Below are positions 1-12,903 of a stretch of DNA of 64,000 nucleotides, piece by piece. The notes under the pieces are model-generated. The model had not been told where the DNA came from. It did no database searches and saw only the letters and a list, made by a program, of their open reading frames with translations. Source of the DNA: Thuidium tamariscinum (taxonomy: Eukaryota; Streptophyta; Bryopsida; Hypnales; Thuidiaceae); NCBI GenBank assembly GCA_947034885.2, contig OX344754.2:8005001-8069000 (forward strand), in the 5' to 3' direction. Made by a program: the position numbers and the translations under genes. How positions within the stretch are numbered: position 1 is the first letter of the stretch; every line of letters starts with the position of its first letter.

Positions 1-644
1 AATGACTCAAGATTTCTAGAGAAGGTACTCATGACTATCATACACCCTACATAATTTTTTCATAATTTTCAAAAATAATTTAATAGTAAAATAGTACTAA
101 TGATTAAATGTCACAAATGCCAATTTGGAGGTTTTTAGTACTAAGGAGTATCTTTTTCTAATGATTTTCAGATGAAATTTGGATGAGATGGTCTTCTAGT
201 AGTTTTACATCACTCCACGTGAGGGATTTTGAAAAAAGTTATTTTTATGTGGTGTGGAAGTCTACAAAGTGAGCTTCTTTCTGCTTGAACTTTGAAATAT
301 ATAAAATATTATTTTGGTGGGTTTTTTGGTCGATGACCATCTCCATAGAGTTGTTGCAAATGGCCACTTTTTATTTTTTGTATTTACTTATTTTCGCTAT
401 TTTTCCCGAATTAAAACATGAAGGTATGTATTTTTTTGAGGTTTAACACTTTTTTAATTCTCCTACTTAGAGAATTTTTCTATCAATTTCCTTCAGTGAA
501 AACCTTCATCTTAGAGGTCTATACATTGTTCATATTTTTCAAAAAAATTTCAAATTAATTTTCTAATTTTACAGTACTCCAGAAAAAGTCATGAGTACTG
601 TAGTAAAACGCAACAAATAGTACAAGTGTTTCTTGCATTCACCC
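1..644 (-). mobile_element. MITE family G, copy 1 (cut by window edge)
   Basis: Non-coding AT-rich element. Its right end reads TGTTTCTTGCATTCACCC, the complement of the GGGTGAATGCAAGAAACA start seen in the other copies. Internal sequence matches the complement of the copy at 43730-44462, so it lies in the opposite orientation. The first ~70 bases lie outside the window. No protein is encoded. Confidence 0.85.
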
Positions 645-649
645 ATTAT

Positions 650-970
650 TCTAGTGATTTTTTTGATGAATTACCATCTCCATAAAGTTGTTACAAATGG
701 CCAGTTTTGATTTTTTGAATTTACATAATTTTTCTATCTTTCCCTAATTAAAACATCAAAATATGTATTTTCTTGGGACTTGGCACTTTTCTAGTTCTCC
801 TACTTAGACAGTTTTTTTGTGCAATTCCTTCCATGGGTACCTTCATCTTAAAGGTGTATACATAAGTTATATTTTTTAAATTTAAAAAAAATTAATTTTA
901 TAATTTTAAAGTACTCCTGAAATAATCAGCCAAACGCAATAAATAGGACAAGTGTTTCTTGCAATCATCC
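650..970 (-). repeat. Partial MITE G copy (half element)
   Basis: It repeats the second half of the neighbouring G copy, including the 'accatctccat' and 'cttcatcttaaaggt' stretches, and ends with TGTTTCTTGCAATCATCC. It directly follows copy 1, so it could be a local duplication or a truncated second insertion. Confidence 0.7.
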
Positions 971-1465
971 AATTTATTTTGTAGGATTTTATTGGCTAGT
1001 GGACCAAGAATTCCAACGCAGAGTAATATGCATTATTAGGACGCAGCTCTATTACAGTAATGAATTTTTTCAACATTTGTTTTAAGAAAAAAATTTAATT
1101 CAACATTCAAGCATTTTCTAATATTGTACCAAATATTGACTCTCTTTCATTCTCCTCTTGTAAGCCCTCATTGTCTAATCAAAGCCTTGTGATTGTGGAT
1201 ATTTTGCATATGTGGTAGAGGACCTATAATCAAATAAGCACATTTAGATATGATTTTGGAGTAGTGCAAGGCAAAACAAATATTTTCAGAAGTATTTTGA
1301 CAAAACGAATGGAGATTGCAAATTTATTGGTGATTTAATCTCTTGAATTGAAATTAGTATGAGTTTTGAAAGGCAAAAGTTGGGCTTGACCCATGACCAT
1401 GATATAGAGGTGTTCAATTATGATCATTCAAGAACTACTTTCCTACTCATTGCTTCCTACTTTTG
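971..1465. other. AT-rich spacer, no gene seen
   Basis: No open frame, splice-flanked exon or repeat end that I can support. It could be old intron or upstream sequence of the hAT-like gene. Confidence 0.4.
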
Positions 1466-2180
1466 GGGATGAATGCAAGAAACACTTAGAGTACTATTTG
1501 TTGTGTTTGCATAATTCTTTTGGGGAGTACGTTAAAATTAGAATTTTTAAATTTTTATAAATATGAATAATGTATACACCTTTAAGATGAAGAAAATAAG
1601 TAAAGGAAATTTGTTAAGAAAATCTCTAAGTAGGAGAACTTGAAAAGTGCCAAAGTTCAAGAAAATGCATATTTTTATGTTTTAATTTTTAAAAATAGGA
1701 ATTTTTTTAAAAATAAAAATAAAAATAACCTGTTTGCAACAACTTTATGGAGATGGTCATTCACCAAAAAACTCACCAAAATCATTTCTTACATGTTTCA
1801 AAATGCATGCAAAAAGAAGCTCACTTTGTGAACTTCCACACTATATAAAAATAATTATTTTTAAAAATTCCTTTGTCTGTTAGTTACAATTCTATTAGAA
1901 GACCATCTCATTCAAATTTCAACTCAAATTTTTTGGGGGGGTGCTAAATAGAGCTAAATTCCTCCAAATAGGCAAGTGTGACATTCAATTGGGGGCTATT
2001 TTTAAATATTATATTATTTTTAAAAATTACAAAAGAATTAGGTAAGATGTATAATAGTCATAAGTAGCTATCCTATAAATTTTGAGTCATTCAAAGTCAA
2101 AACAAAAAATTTATGGGTAAAAAACAGATCAACACATATCATGTGAGGCAAAATAGTACAAGTGTTTCTTGCATTCACCC
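1466..2180 (+). mobile_element. MITE family G, copy 2
   Basis: Starts GGGATGAATGCAAGAAACAC and ends TGTTTCTTGCATTCACCC, an inverted repeat of about 30 bp. It is flanked by TTTTG on both sides (a 4-5 bp duplication). Non-coding and AT-rich; the short open frames inside are chance. Confidence 0.85.
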
Positions 2181-2464
2181 TTTTGCTCACTTTATGTATC
2201 ATTAACTTATTGGTCGAAACCTTGAAAAAGTACAAAAACATGCATTTGAAGGAGAAAATGGAGATCTATTCCAATCTTGATTGGAAATAGGATACCCTAT
2301 TGATTGTTGATGGGGCGTCAATAGTAATGGGTCCTTCTAGTATATCTCAATATTTAGACCCGTATTTAGAATTTTGTATTGTTTTTTTGGTCTAAATGTA
2401 GGCCAAGATTTTTGGTGAGTGCTAAATATATAGGTGCATGTACTATACATAGAGCATACTAAAC

Positions 2465-3345
2465 ACAATTTAACCCCTAAAGTCCCAAGGCCATTTTTCT
2501 ACCAAAAGTTGCTCAAAACTGCCATCTTTGTTGTGTTCATTTTGAAAACCAAAAAAAACATTTTTTCTAGAATTTTCATGAAGTTTGACCGTATAGATTG
2601 GAAGATACTACCATTCAAAGTTGAGAAAAAAGTTTTTTTGAACATTGTAATACAATTTCAAATGACTTTGACTACCAATTGTGAAAAGCTTTTGCACTAT
2701 AGAATTCGAATTTGAAAAAATTTATATTGAAAAATTGAGTCTAAATTCTAGGAAACAAATTTCAAAGAAAAATCACTTCATCTTTATTCTTTAAAAAATT
2801 ATTAAATAGAAGTAGGTCTAAGATTGGATAAAAAAACAAATTTTAAATAGCTCCAAGATGGAATTGAAACACATAAATCCAAATTGTGAGATTGTTCTAT
2901 AAATCATACTTAACCTTGCTACACAATTTTTTTTTGAAAAATTGACAATTTTGCATTCAAAAATGAATCCTGTAAGTTATTTTTCAAAAAAATAACTCAG
3001 ATTGCCTGAAAAACAAGATTATTCATAACTTTCTCATCACTTGTCCAAATAGAATGAATCAAAGCTTCACATGAATGAAAAAATGTAATATTTTAGGAAA
3101 ATATTTTGACATTTTGTGATTTTTTTTGGTTGCCTGCTGACCTTCATTTTGAGCTTATTGTGGCATAACTTTTTCTCCCTTGCTTTGATTGAAATAAAGA
3201 TTATATTCTTAAAAAGCTTAAGTAATTTTCTACCTTTATAAAAGGTTTTAAAAAATTATAAAAAATATCAAGAATGTACTAGCCTATCTTAAGTTACATT
3301 TTGACCCTCCTAGGACCAATGGGACTTTAGAGGTTAATTGAACAA
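2465..3345. mobile_element. Inverted-repeat element (MITE-like, family H)
   Basis: Near-inverted ends: TTTAACCCCTAAAGTCCCAA at the left and the complement of AATTAACCTCTAAAGTCCCA at the right. The interior is AT-rich with no credible coding. I could not fix a target duplication, so the limits are approximate and the family is unknown. 2181-2464 and 3346-3501 on either side hold nothing I recognise. Confidence 0.45.
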
Positions 3346-5486
3346 AAAAATTCTGATGGAACTCTTGAGTTTTTTGTTCTACTTGAAATATTTTATTTCA
3401 ATTCATAGTCCAAGATTTAACCCTTAAACAATGAGGTGGACGTTTTGCATCTTATGAATGACAAATGATCTTTCCTTATAGGATAGAAGTGCAATTATTC
3501 AGGGTGATGCAAGAAACACCTATCCTATTTGTTGCACTTGGCTGATTTTTTCGGGAGTACTTTAAAATTAGAAAACTAATTTTTTTTAAATTTGAAAAAT
3601 ATGAATAATGTATATACCTCTAAGATGAAGGTTTTCACGAAAGGAAATGGATAGAAAAATTATCTAAGTAGGAGAACTTGAAAAATGCCAAACCTCCAGA
3701 AAATACATATCTTCATGTTTTAATTGGGAAAGAATAATAAAAATAGATATTTTCCAAAAATAAAAGGTGGCCATTTGAAAAAACTTTATGGAGATGGTCA
3801 TTTACCAAAAAAAACACCAAAATAATATATTATATGTTTCAAAATACAAACAAAAAAGAGCTCACTTTGTAGACCTCCACACCACATAAAATTAACTATT
3901 TTTTAAAATCCTTCCCTAGATAGCTAGAAGTCTACTAGAAGACCATCTCATCCAAATTTCATATTAAAATCATTAAAAAAAGGTATTCTCCAGTACTAAA
4001 AAACCCTAAACTACCAAGTGTGACATCCAATTGGGGTCTATTTTTGGATAGTAAAACATTTTTGAAAATTATGAAAAAAAAATGTAAGGTTTATGATAAT
4101 TATGAGTACCTTCTCTACAAATCTTGAGTCAATCAGAGCTAAAACGCAAAAGTTATGGCCAAAAAGCAAATTGGCATCCAACGTGTGACACAAAATAGGA
4201 CAAGTGTTTCTTGCAATCTGTCGTAGCACAGGAAAACACAATTCCTTCTCTAAGGCTTTAGAATGCACTAAATTAGCCTTAAAGTGACTCGTGTATCGTT
4301 CCCAAGAGATTTGGTCGAAAGTTGACGAAAGACCGGAATACGTTAGTAGTTATTACAACAAAACCCAAGCAAAAGACTGATCCGGTCTGGGTCTCCAACG
4401 TTCCTAAGATTTCCTTGGACCTGACTACCAGATCAATCCTTTATCCTTCCAAACGAAGTCTATCTATTTATACCCGTATGTTCACCACCTTGATGCTTAC
4501 GCTCACTAGATATGGGACTAAAGACCGGATACTAGTAGTTGGTCCAGTCCCTAGTATAGTAACCAAGTGTAAGTTTTACCTTGATAACAAGAGGGATCTG
4601 CTCGTTTGGGCGTTTAGGAAGGAAGCTTACTCCTACCCTTCAAGTTTTAAAGTGTCAGAAGTTCCACTTATAAGTAAAAAGAAACTACTACTGCAAACAG
4701 ACCGGAATACCTCACAACTGGACCGGGACTAATCCGACCCAGCAGGTCACGCAAGCACTCCTGCCTAGTCCTAACAAAGACTACAACGACGGAATAACCA
4801 GTTAGTCTAATCCCTGGTAGAATAAGGGCGGTAGCTTATGCAAGAGAGCTGAATTTCCTCACTTAGTCCTTCTTTCTTCTACAGAGACCGGATCACCATT
4901 CAGTTGGCATTTGGCCGGACGCTCCCGATCTCAAACCCAGACTTTACAAGTGTCTATCTCTATCGAATACTCCCTAGACCTGTTCCAGAAAGCACTGTGG
5001 GATCCAACACAAATTCCCTATCAAAACCGAATTCACTTTAAGTCCAGAGACCGGATAAACTGAACATCCGGGCACACACTTATCCACACAAGGCTGCAAT
5101 CCTAACCATCACCATAAGACTTTGACAAGGTCCCATGCACACAGTCCACTTCAGAGTGAATCAGAAAGGTTCTGACTTGTATTTGCAACACAAAAACTTG
5201 TGAAAGTAAGATAACATAATGCGCGCCCGGATTCAATTACGAACCGGGTTTAAATACTAAACTGCAAGAAAACCTAAAAGTGCAAATGGAATCAACACCA
5301 GCCGCCAAGAATGCGACATCACATTCCTCTACAACTTGGGCAGGTTGACTTCTACAAAACTACAAAACTACCAACAAAATAGGATCACAGATCCTAAATT
5401 TCTGGATCCGGTCTAAGTTCAAAAGTTCCTAACCTAAATATATCCTGATTTAGCCGCCTTCCCATCTACCTGTAATTAATGCTTCC

Positions 5487-7934
5487 CTACTTCCTCGCCT
5501 TCTTGACAGGCGACGCACCTTTCCGGGCTGGCTGCTTCTTCGGAGACCGGTACATCTTGATGGGCTTGGGTTTCGGTTTGGTCTTACCCCGCGCCTTGGC
5601 CCTGGTCTTCGTGGTTTCCGCCAATGCCTGGTCTGCATCTGAGTACTGTTCCGACTCATCACCGGAGTCGGTCTCTTCCTCCGAGTCCTCATCTTCCTCA
5701 TCTGATTCTTCTTCCTCTTCATCCCGGGCCTTCCGCTTCACCTTGGATGTCTCCGTAGTCTTCTTCTTGAATCCGGTGATGGGCGGGTGGTGCACTATCT
5801 TGCTTTGTGGGGTCTGCTCTCCCACTTTCTCGGCAGTCCGGGCTGGTCCCTTGCTTGGTGACCCGGATCCAGATCCGGTCTTCAGTATAGAGCGGACCTG
5901 CACCGTTGCCTTCGCTTCCCCTCCGGTCTTTGGTTGTGTGATGACCGTGGGTGATGACTTGCTTGGAGAATCATCCAACAAGGTGATGAACTTGGTCTTC
6001 TCCCTTGGTGGTGTAGTTCCTCGGATTATCTCCCTCAATACCAATGGACTGGGTTCCGACTCCTTGGTCTTCTCGGGTTGAGAAACCCTGGGCTCTTCAA
6101 TCTGGGTTGGTGGGGCTGGTTCCTCTGCCATGGCTTCAGGCCTAACCTCCTCTTCCTTAGCCGGTTCGGATGGGCCGGCTTTCCCCTCATCAGTAGTTGG
6201 TGGAGGCTGCTCCTTCGGGTGTTCCACCTCCGTCTTCTGCTCTTCCGGTCTGGAGACCGAAGCAGCGCTAGTCTGGACCTCTGTGACGACCGCTCGCCAC
6301 TTCTCCAGGACTGCCTCCATCTTCTTATTGTAGGCCACCAGAGCGATGAGCATCTGTGGACCTACCATTTTACCTGCCTCCAACACCTTCTTGTCGAATA
6401 GCATGGCCTTGTTGACCACCTCGCCCGGGTGCGTGATGAACTCTCGGATCTCCCCGAGTGTGTTCCGGGCCTGTGTGGTGAGGCGTCTTTCCTCGTCCAA
6501 CTCCTCCTGGGTGTGATGGAGCTCCCTCTTCAGGGCTGAGACCTGATTTGTCAACCGGAGTACCTCCTCTCTGTCCCGACTGTCATGTGCCTCCTGGATC
6601 AACTCCCCCAACACCTCCATGATCTTGGAGGGAGGGATAGAGCCTAGGGCTTGGCTTATGCCCCTCAACAACCCTCTCTCTTCCAAGTGGTGCTTCCTAA
6701 AGTCATCCAGGTCTCTCAGGATCTTGAGCAAGGGATCCTGTTCCCAGACCGGATCCACTCGTTGGGCCTCTCCTGTCAACATAGAGGTTTCTTGCGGCAA
6801 ACTTCCTTCTCCTACCTCTGGTTCTTCCTTCTTCTCCTGCCGCTCCTCTTGTTGATCATCCTGTCCCTCTTCGTCCGAGACCTCGTCATCCTGATCCTTG
6901 TCGGCCTCCGGATCATCTATCTGATATTCTATCATGGCGGCTTTCACATCATACGTATCCCTCTCTCTCTCCCTTAGGAGGTCTAACGAGTGATACAAGT
7001 GAAATAAGAATGGTGAAATGGGAGAAGGCTTTGACTTCCCTAGTCCATTCACCATCTTAATCATCTGCTCCCGCATGACTAATCCCCAGTCTATCTTCCG
7101 GTCTCCCGATAGCGCACCAAACACGGTGTTGGCTACGGTGACTGTGATTCTACTTGGCCTCTCCGGGTTTAGGATAGCCATCATGAACCTTAGGAGCCTC
7201 TTGTGCCTAGCTGATATACACTCCGCTATTGAGAATCCATCTTTCGGGTTGGTGGGCCTTCGGAACTTACCCTGGTGGAACTTATCCGTCCGGGTGTCCG
7301 CCGCGTCTCCGCCTTGCTCGAAGGCGTACACCTTGCGCCACATAGCCGCATTCCAATCTCCTGGCAGCCAGGGATGACGGGACGTCCGGACGTCCATGGG
7401 ACGTAGACGCTACCCCTCGGACGTCCTGTGACATTTGAAATTTTTTTTGACATACGTCCAGCGGACGGGCGACCGGACAGCCATGCGGACGGCCTTTCAA
7501 TAAGACAGAAGGCGGACTGGTGGTCGGTCGGACTACGGACGGAGCAGCGGACGGCACCATCCGACCGCAGTCTCCGACCGCCCGTCCGCACGTCTACTTC
7601 CGACGGATGCCGTCCGTTGGTCGCCGAGGACTACGTCCACTGCGTCCACTGCGTCCGGACGTCCGGATTTTGGACGTAATTTTGCCCTGGACATTGCAAT
7701 TCGTCAACCCTGCTGGCAGCGCCCGGACTGTGCCTTTCCATTCGTTGGTCTAGCCATCCAGCAACTCCTCCACCATGGCCTCATCCTTCAGGTTCCAGGG
7801 ACGCGCCATGAAGCCCTCGCAGCCCATCTGCCTGAGGTCTTCCTCCAACTCCAGCTTCTCTTGCTCATTAGTTGGCATGACCGGATTCACATTCCGGAAG
7901 GCTAGAACCATCCCCTCCTGCACTTCACTCGCCA
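5487..7934 (-). pseudogene. Gag-like gene of LTR-type fossil A
   Basis: One long protein frame begins MASEVQEG near 7934. The order is an N-terminal segment rich in conserved aromatic residues (RPWNLKDEA), a helical middle (SPISPFLFHLY), an acidic stretch, a coiled-coil-like region, a proline/glutamate-rich linker, and a very basic lysine tail with KPKPKPIKMYRSPKK. I know no named family with confidence; similar large proteins occur in plant non-autonomous retroelements, so 'gag-like' is inference. It is interrupted by the MITE at 7369-7712, so the gene is broken. Its counterpart in fossil B has the same order of parts. Confidence 0.6.
7369..7712. mobile_element. hAT-superfamily MITE inside fossil A
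   Basis: 344 bp with ends CAGGGATGACG and (reversed) CAGGGTTGACG, flanked by the 8-bp duplication CTGGCAGC (7361-7368, 7713-7720), which is diagnostic of hAT. It is absent from the homologous place in fossil B, giving an empty-site comparison. The interior is GC-rich with many CGTCC/GGACG motifs in both orientations, probably transposase subterminal sites. Non-coding. Confidence 0.92.
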
Positions 7935-8162
7935 TCGATCGCCTCACGCCTCTACTATCTAGGCGCGGTCCAACTTAACTAAACCTTTAACGCTTAGAAA
8001 TCTCTCGGATGGCTTTGTGCTAATCGCTCAATTCTACACCAGACCGGATTGACAGTTTATTTATCCTTTCTCTCTGTCTGTAGACCGAATACTCTATCTC
8101 TGGCCGGAAACCCTTTCTCGAACTGTGTGCAAGAAAGTGGCAGGACCTGGCCCTGCTTCCCT

Positions 8163-8172
8163 GGTTTTATAC
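8163..8172 (-). promoter_or_regulatory. TATA box of LTR-type fossil A
   Basis: On the minus strand the sequence reads GTATAAAACC about 320 bp into the element and upstream of the gag-like frame. The same site is kept in fossil B near 19990. Transcription would run leftward. Confidence 0.5.
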
Positions 8173-8521
8173 TTTTTCCCCCCGGCATTAATTACTGACC
8201 GTTAGGTTTAAACCAGTCTGGTCACGTGGGAGAGATCCCGACGATCTCTAGACTCGATAGCCACTCATTGCCTATCCGGTCTCGGTCGCTAGGTGGGCGG
8301 AATCCGGGATTTCATACGCTGCCCCTTAACGTAGTTTCTGGTTTACAGTCTAGGGTTTTCCGGTTTCCGGTCTTGGTCCTAATTATGCGTAAAAACTAAG
8401 AAAACAACAAAAAAATGGGGATTGAATAGATCCCTCTTCCCGTATTTTGCTTAAGAACCTGCTTAGGTGAATTCTAGGTTGCCACACAATCACCCCTTAC
8501 TTCCTTGATAATATGAGCCTT

Positions 8522-9674
8522 GAGTGTGAAAATGGTCTTGACTACCAATGACATTTCAATGCAGCTCATGGATCATTGCAAGAAACACCTATCGATTTTG
8601 TTGCGTTTCGCAACAATACTCATGACTTTTTCAAAAGTACTATAAAATTAGAAAAATAATTTTTTAATAATGCATATACCTCTAAGATGAAGGTTTTCAC
8701 TGAAAGAAATTGATAGAAAAATTCTCTAAATAGGAGAACTTGAAAAGTGCCAAATCTTAAGAAAATAGGTACTTTGATTCAAAAATTAGGGAAAATTAGT
8801 AAAAATAAGTATGTTCAAAAAATAAAAAGTGACCATTTGCAAAAACTTTATAGAAATGGTCATTCACCAAAAAAACCACAAAATCATATTTTATATGTTT
8901 CAAAATACAAGAAGAAAGAAGCTCACTTTGTAGACCTCTACACCACATAAAATTAACTATTTTTGAAAATCCTTCCCTGGAAAGCTAGAAGTCACTAGAA
9001 GACCATGTCATCCAAATTTCATCTCAAAATCATTAAAAAAAGGTATTCCATAGTACTAAAACCCCCTAAACTACAAAGTGTGACATTCAATCGGGGTCTC
9101 TTCTTAGATAGTAAAATATTTTTGAAAATTATGAAAAAATCAAAGAAGGTGTATAATAGTTATGAGTACGTTTGTTATAAATCTTGAGTCATTTGGATCC
9201 AAAATACAAAAGTTATGGCCAAAAAACAGATCGGCATGCAATAAGTGACACAAAACAGTATATATGTTTCTTGCAATGACCTTCATTTGCTTCGGTGTTG
9301 ATGGGATAGCCACCTTCCAAGGTCACAAGTCTGGAGTTACAAAACAAATCCAAAGTAAGCATGATCTTTTTGTTCAAGGTGTACAATGCATGGCACACAG
9401 ATGTAACTTGGCATTCCAACCTTTGTTCTCTTTGGACATCATGTCATCTATTGAAGATCTGCTAAAAGTTTTCCACAATTATTTTGCAAGCAGTCCAAAA
9501 AAGTTTGCAGAATTCCACAATCTAGTACTAATGATGGAAACAAAAGGCCTCAAACTACTTAGAAATGTCTCCTCACATTGGGTGTCTCTGATAGAACCTC
9601 TCAGGCGGCTGCTTAGTGAGTACCAATCGGTGCTTGCGAAGATGAACATTGACAACAGCAACAACAAAGAAATG
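8522..9674 (+). pseudogene. hAT-like transposase gene, first visible exon
   Basis: After the MITE the frame reads FGVDGIATFQGHKSGV, then CMAHRCNLAF, then a segment with LVLMMETKGLKLLRNVSSHW. This order (D-G-x-A motif, G-x-x-x-G-V, C-x-x-H, W) is the central catalytic region of hAT transposases, of the group related to plant and animal ZNF862/DUF4371 proteins. The exon ends at a consensus donor (ATG then GTAAGT at 9675). The acceptor follows at 9771-9772, and the next exon is split by a 54-kb insertion, resuming at 63802. About 47 bases of coding (VKMVLTTNDISMQL) precede the MITE at 8570. The part further upstream is not recognisable. Whether this was a mobile hAT or a domesticated gene cannot be told here; this copy is not functional. 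Confidence 0.75.
8570..9282 (+). mobile_element. MITE family G, copy 4, inside the hAT-like gene
   Basis: Starts GGATCATTGCAAGAAACACC and ends TGTTTCTTGCAATGACC. Flanking TCAT on both sides suggests a 4-bp duplication. Removing it joins 'ATGCAGCTCAT' to 'TTGCTTCGGTGTTGATGGG', which reads MQLICFGVDG and restores the hAT-like frame, so the MITE lies in a coding exon. Confidence 0.82.
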
Positions 9675-9777
9675 GTAAGTTCTATATTCAAAAAAATTAA
9701 ATGTTATGTTGTAAAGTTATACTTTTTTGGACATTGAAGTTCTATCTTCCTGTTCTTTTACTTTTCACATAGCTAAC

Positions 9778-12700
9778 TGTGGGCACATTATTCCCACCTT
9801 TGGAATAAAGTATATACAACGGATTCTACTATTCTTATGAGTAATTCCTAATGGATGTCTGACCTACATGTAATCTAATTACGCCTTCCAAGCAATGGAT
9901 CTTTCTAAATTCTTACTCCTATTCGGCGCACTTGCAATTGCTAGGTTGAAATAACTTACTCTAAAGTTTGGTTGAATTTGGCTACCACAATTCAACTAAG
10001 TATTACTGAATGATATTCAAAAGTCAAGCGGATTGGGTTAACTTGTAGAATTTGTCTTGTTCTTACCAATTTGCTAAAGAAACTTATGGTTAATCCTAAT
10101 TCCCTACTAAATAATTACAAATGAAGTTTGGATATTTAACCTTCTAAACTTTATTCGTTGACTGCGGATGTTCTAACTATTGAAATTGGATAAGTATTTT
10201 TAGTTGTTTTCTATTTTTTAATATCTATAGGATTTTAAAGTTTCACTTGATTTGGTCAATCCTTTTTGACTTTCATACAAATGAGCAAGTTTTAGCTAAA
10301 ATTTTATTCTATTCCAACTTCTTTGCCGGTTGATCAAATTCAAAGTAGATGTGGGTTTTTTCTGTTCTAAGATGTCTTTTATAGGATTCTAACCATAATT
10401 TGTCCTTCGGTTGTGTTTTAATCTCATTAATGTATTACTTGATTAATTTTTACTACTTTGATTAAACACTAGAATAGGTCATTTGAGTCAAAAGAGGAAT
10501 AATTTTATCCTTTCCAAAGTAAAAACCTCAATATTTGACCTTAGAATAAAAGTGATTCCAAATGGTAAATTTTGACTGTTGACCGGTTCATCAAAATTTT
10601 AACTTGTTAAATTTTTTTTATCTAAGTGGTCAAATTCTTTTGGGTTTGGCCTTTTACCTTCCTTAATTTATGAAAGTCAATTTCCACTAATTATTCATTG
10701 GATAAAATTATCATAAGTAAATTTTGACCGTTATCCGGTTCACCAAATTTACCTATCAATTACTTTTCTTTGGAATTGCTTATGGCTTTTAACTTTCTAC
10801 TTCTACTTCTAATTAAAAGTCTAACATTCAAAAATCTATATTCCCTATTGATTCTACCTGTTTAATTTTTAATGACGTTGTGGGCTTTGGATGGTTCTAA
10901 ATTTGTGTTATTTTCTAAATTGGTGACTAATGGCTAAGTTCTATGTTTAAGGAAATTGTGAAAAAAATGAGAACAAAGGGGATTTTCAAAGACTAACCTC
11001 CATCATGACGACTTCACGGTCTTTGTGTGATTCTATAAATTCTCTACGTTGTGCTCGCTCCACCTCCATCTCGACATTCTTGTATTTGAATATGGTGTTT
11101 GTTACACTCTTGAATACTTTTGAATGGAGTATTTTCCTTCAAAGCCTCATTCTTTTTTTTTAACTTCTTTTTGTAGTTTTCTTTATCTTTTGAGCTCCTT
11201 CCTTTTCCTTTAAATGGCCTCCAAGGTCAACCTATAAAATATCCTAATATATTCTAATTCTTAAAATTAATCACTAAATGGTCTTAAAAGTCAATTTCAC
11301 TACAACTAAAGTTTTCCGACTTTTCTCTAATTTGGCAAACCTCTAAACTTTTCAAAGTCAAACTATTATTTTATTTGTTTTTTCTGTTTGTCTCTAATCT
11401 AAAATATCCAAGGTTAGAGAAGTCAACTTATTCTATATTTTTTTCCGCACCACCCAACTTCCTTCTTCTTCTTCCCCAATTGCTAATGTTTAAACCTTCA
11501 CTCACACTACTTCACTCACAGTTGTGCACTTGATCTTGGAGCTTGCAATTGCAATTTTTGAGAGAAATTTTTGAGAGTGGCTTGTGCTAGACCTTCAACA
11601 AATTGTGATTTCAAGTGGACGTGTGTGTGTCAAGGCTTTGGTATGTTAGCCTACTTCAGTATTGACTTTTAAGCAGCCTATATGCCTTCCAATCAGATTG
11701 GAAGGGCTCTGATTGCAATTGGGCTGGTAGGTTGGTTGGTCAACTTTGGTTGACTAGACCAGACATGCCTTCAACTTACTCCCCCTCTCTCAGTTTGTTC
11801 TGAACTTCTGGCTTCCTAGCAAATTTGGAAATTTTGGAATTTTGGCTTCACTAGGAGTTTCTCTTCACTTCTCACACTGTTTGGCTTACTTCTAATTGGG
11901 ATTTTAATCTCAAATTATTTTCCCACACTCAATCTCAAATTCTAAGCTACAGATTTCTCTTGAAAAATCACACCAAATGGTGAGATTTTTCCAAAAATCA
12001 AAATTGGAACCCCTTGGGGTATCACCCCGTTTGGTTTTCCACAATCTGATGTGGTATGATTAGTTGAGGCCATGCATGGCCAGAGTTTGTACTAATCAGC
12101 TTGTACTAATGGTGGCTTAACAACCTGTGTTGAGGCTGTTAGTCGATGTTGGATCGTGAGGGTTGTGTCGGGTTGGGTTGCTAGGCCGGCTTGGCGGCCG
12201 GTACTGACTGTTCTCCTGGCCTTGGCTGGTCCAATGTTGGAATTTGAACTCACATTTAATCTTAGCAGTTGCTAGCCATAGGTATAACTAAATTTTGGGG
12301 TCTTCTTGGGCGACCCTTTTACACAAGAACAAATTAGAAAATTAATATGAGCAAGTTCAAGGCTTTACTATCCGGGGGTTTTAGGTCCGAATTTTGAAAT
12401 GAATTTGATGGAAAAAATTACAAAGTTCTTAGAATTTTGGCGATAGCTTCGCCGTGTTAGAGGTATTGGCCTCCAATTTTAGGATGATTTTGCCAAAGCT
12501 CCACTCACTTAAAGACTAAAAAGAAGTGTGGATCCTACCCAAACTTCCACAATACAACAACGACCTCAATCATACGTTTAAAGCTTAAAAGGATCTTCAA
12601 TAAGCCAATCTAGGCTGTAGATCCCTTGTCAAAAGACTTAAATTGAATAATTTTGGTGTCAAAGCTTCAAAATAAGAATACTAATGAAATGATTAAGCAC

Positions 12701-12903
12701 TCCAAAGGTACCTCAATATCCTTTGTAAGGGCTTACAACAAGAACTTAAGAATGTAATGGAGATTCAAGTGTATCAAAGAAAACGAGAATGTGGAGAATA
12801 CCAAAAACTTAGCAAGATAGTCATTTGTAACGTGAATTTGGAAAATGAAAAGATGTTTGAATAGATAATGTAGAATATGGATGTAAAGGGTATGTGTGTA
12901 TAT
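9778..12903. other. Non-coding part of fossil I
   Basis: AT-rich, with no open frame of note and no splice-flanked exon. Scattered matches to the first half of fossil C. Confidence 0.6.

Larger units (their letters stand above)
4219..8486 (-). mobile_element. LTR-type retroelement fossil A (solo-LTR or LARD-like)
   Basis: Read on the minus strand it starts TGTGGCAACC and ends GCTACGACA (TG...CA) and is flanked by the 5-bp duplication CAATC (4214-4218 and 8487-8491), as expected for an LTR element. I see no second LTR, reverse transcriptase or integrase, so it is either one very long LTR or a non-autonomous element. It carries a TATA box and one gag-like reading frame. It is broken, at least by the hAT MITE inside it. 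It closely resembles fossil B. Moderately old by eye. Confidence 0.8.
3502..8495 (+). mobile_element. MITE family G, copy 3, split by LTR-type element A
   Basis: The left end GGGTGATGCAAGAAACACC is at 3502. The matching right end is broken between 4218 and 8487: '...TTTCTTGCAATC' stops at the inserted element and 'CAATCACCC' resumes after it. The MITE alone is ~725 bp. Its flanks do not give a clear target duplication. Confidence 0.8.

Noticed and set aside
5479-6333. Plus-strand open frames of up to 200 codons
   Set aside because: They are the antisense of the gag-like frame; composition (serine/leucine runs) follows from the complementary lysine/glutamate codons.
4219-8486. Reading elements A and B as DNA transposons with TGT...ACA inverted ends
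   Set aside because: The inverted similarity of the ends is only a few bases, while TG...CA with exact 5-bp duplications fits LTR elements better.
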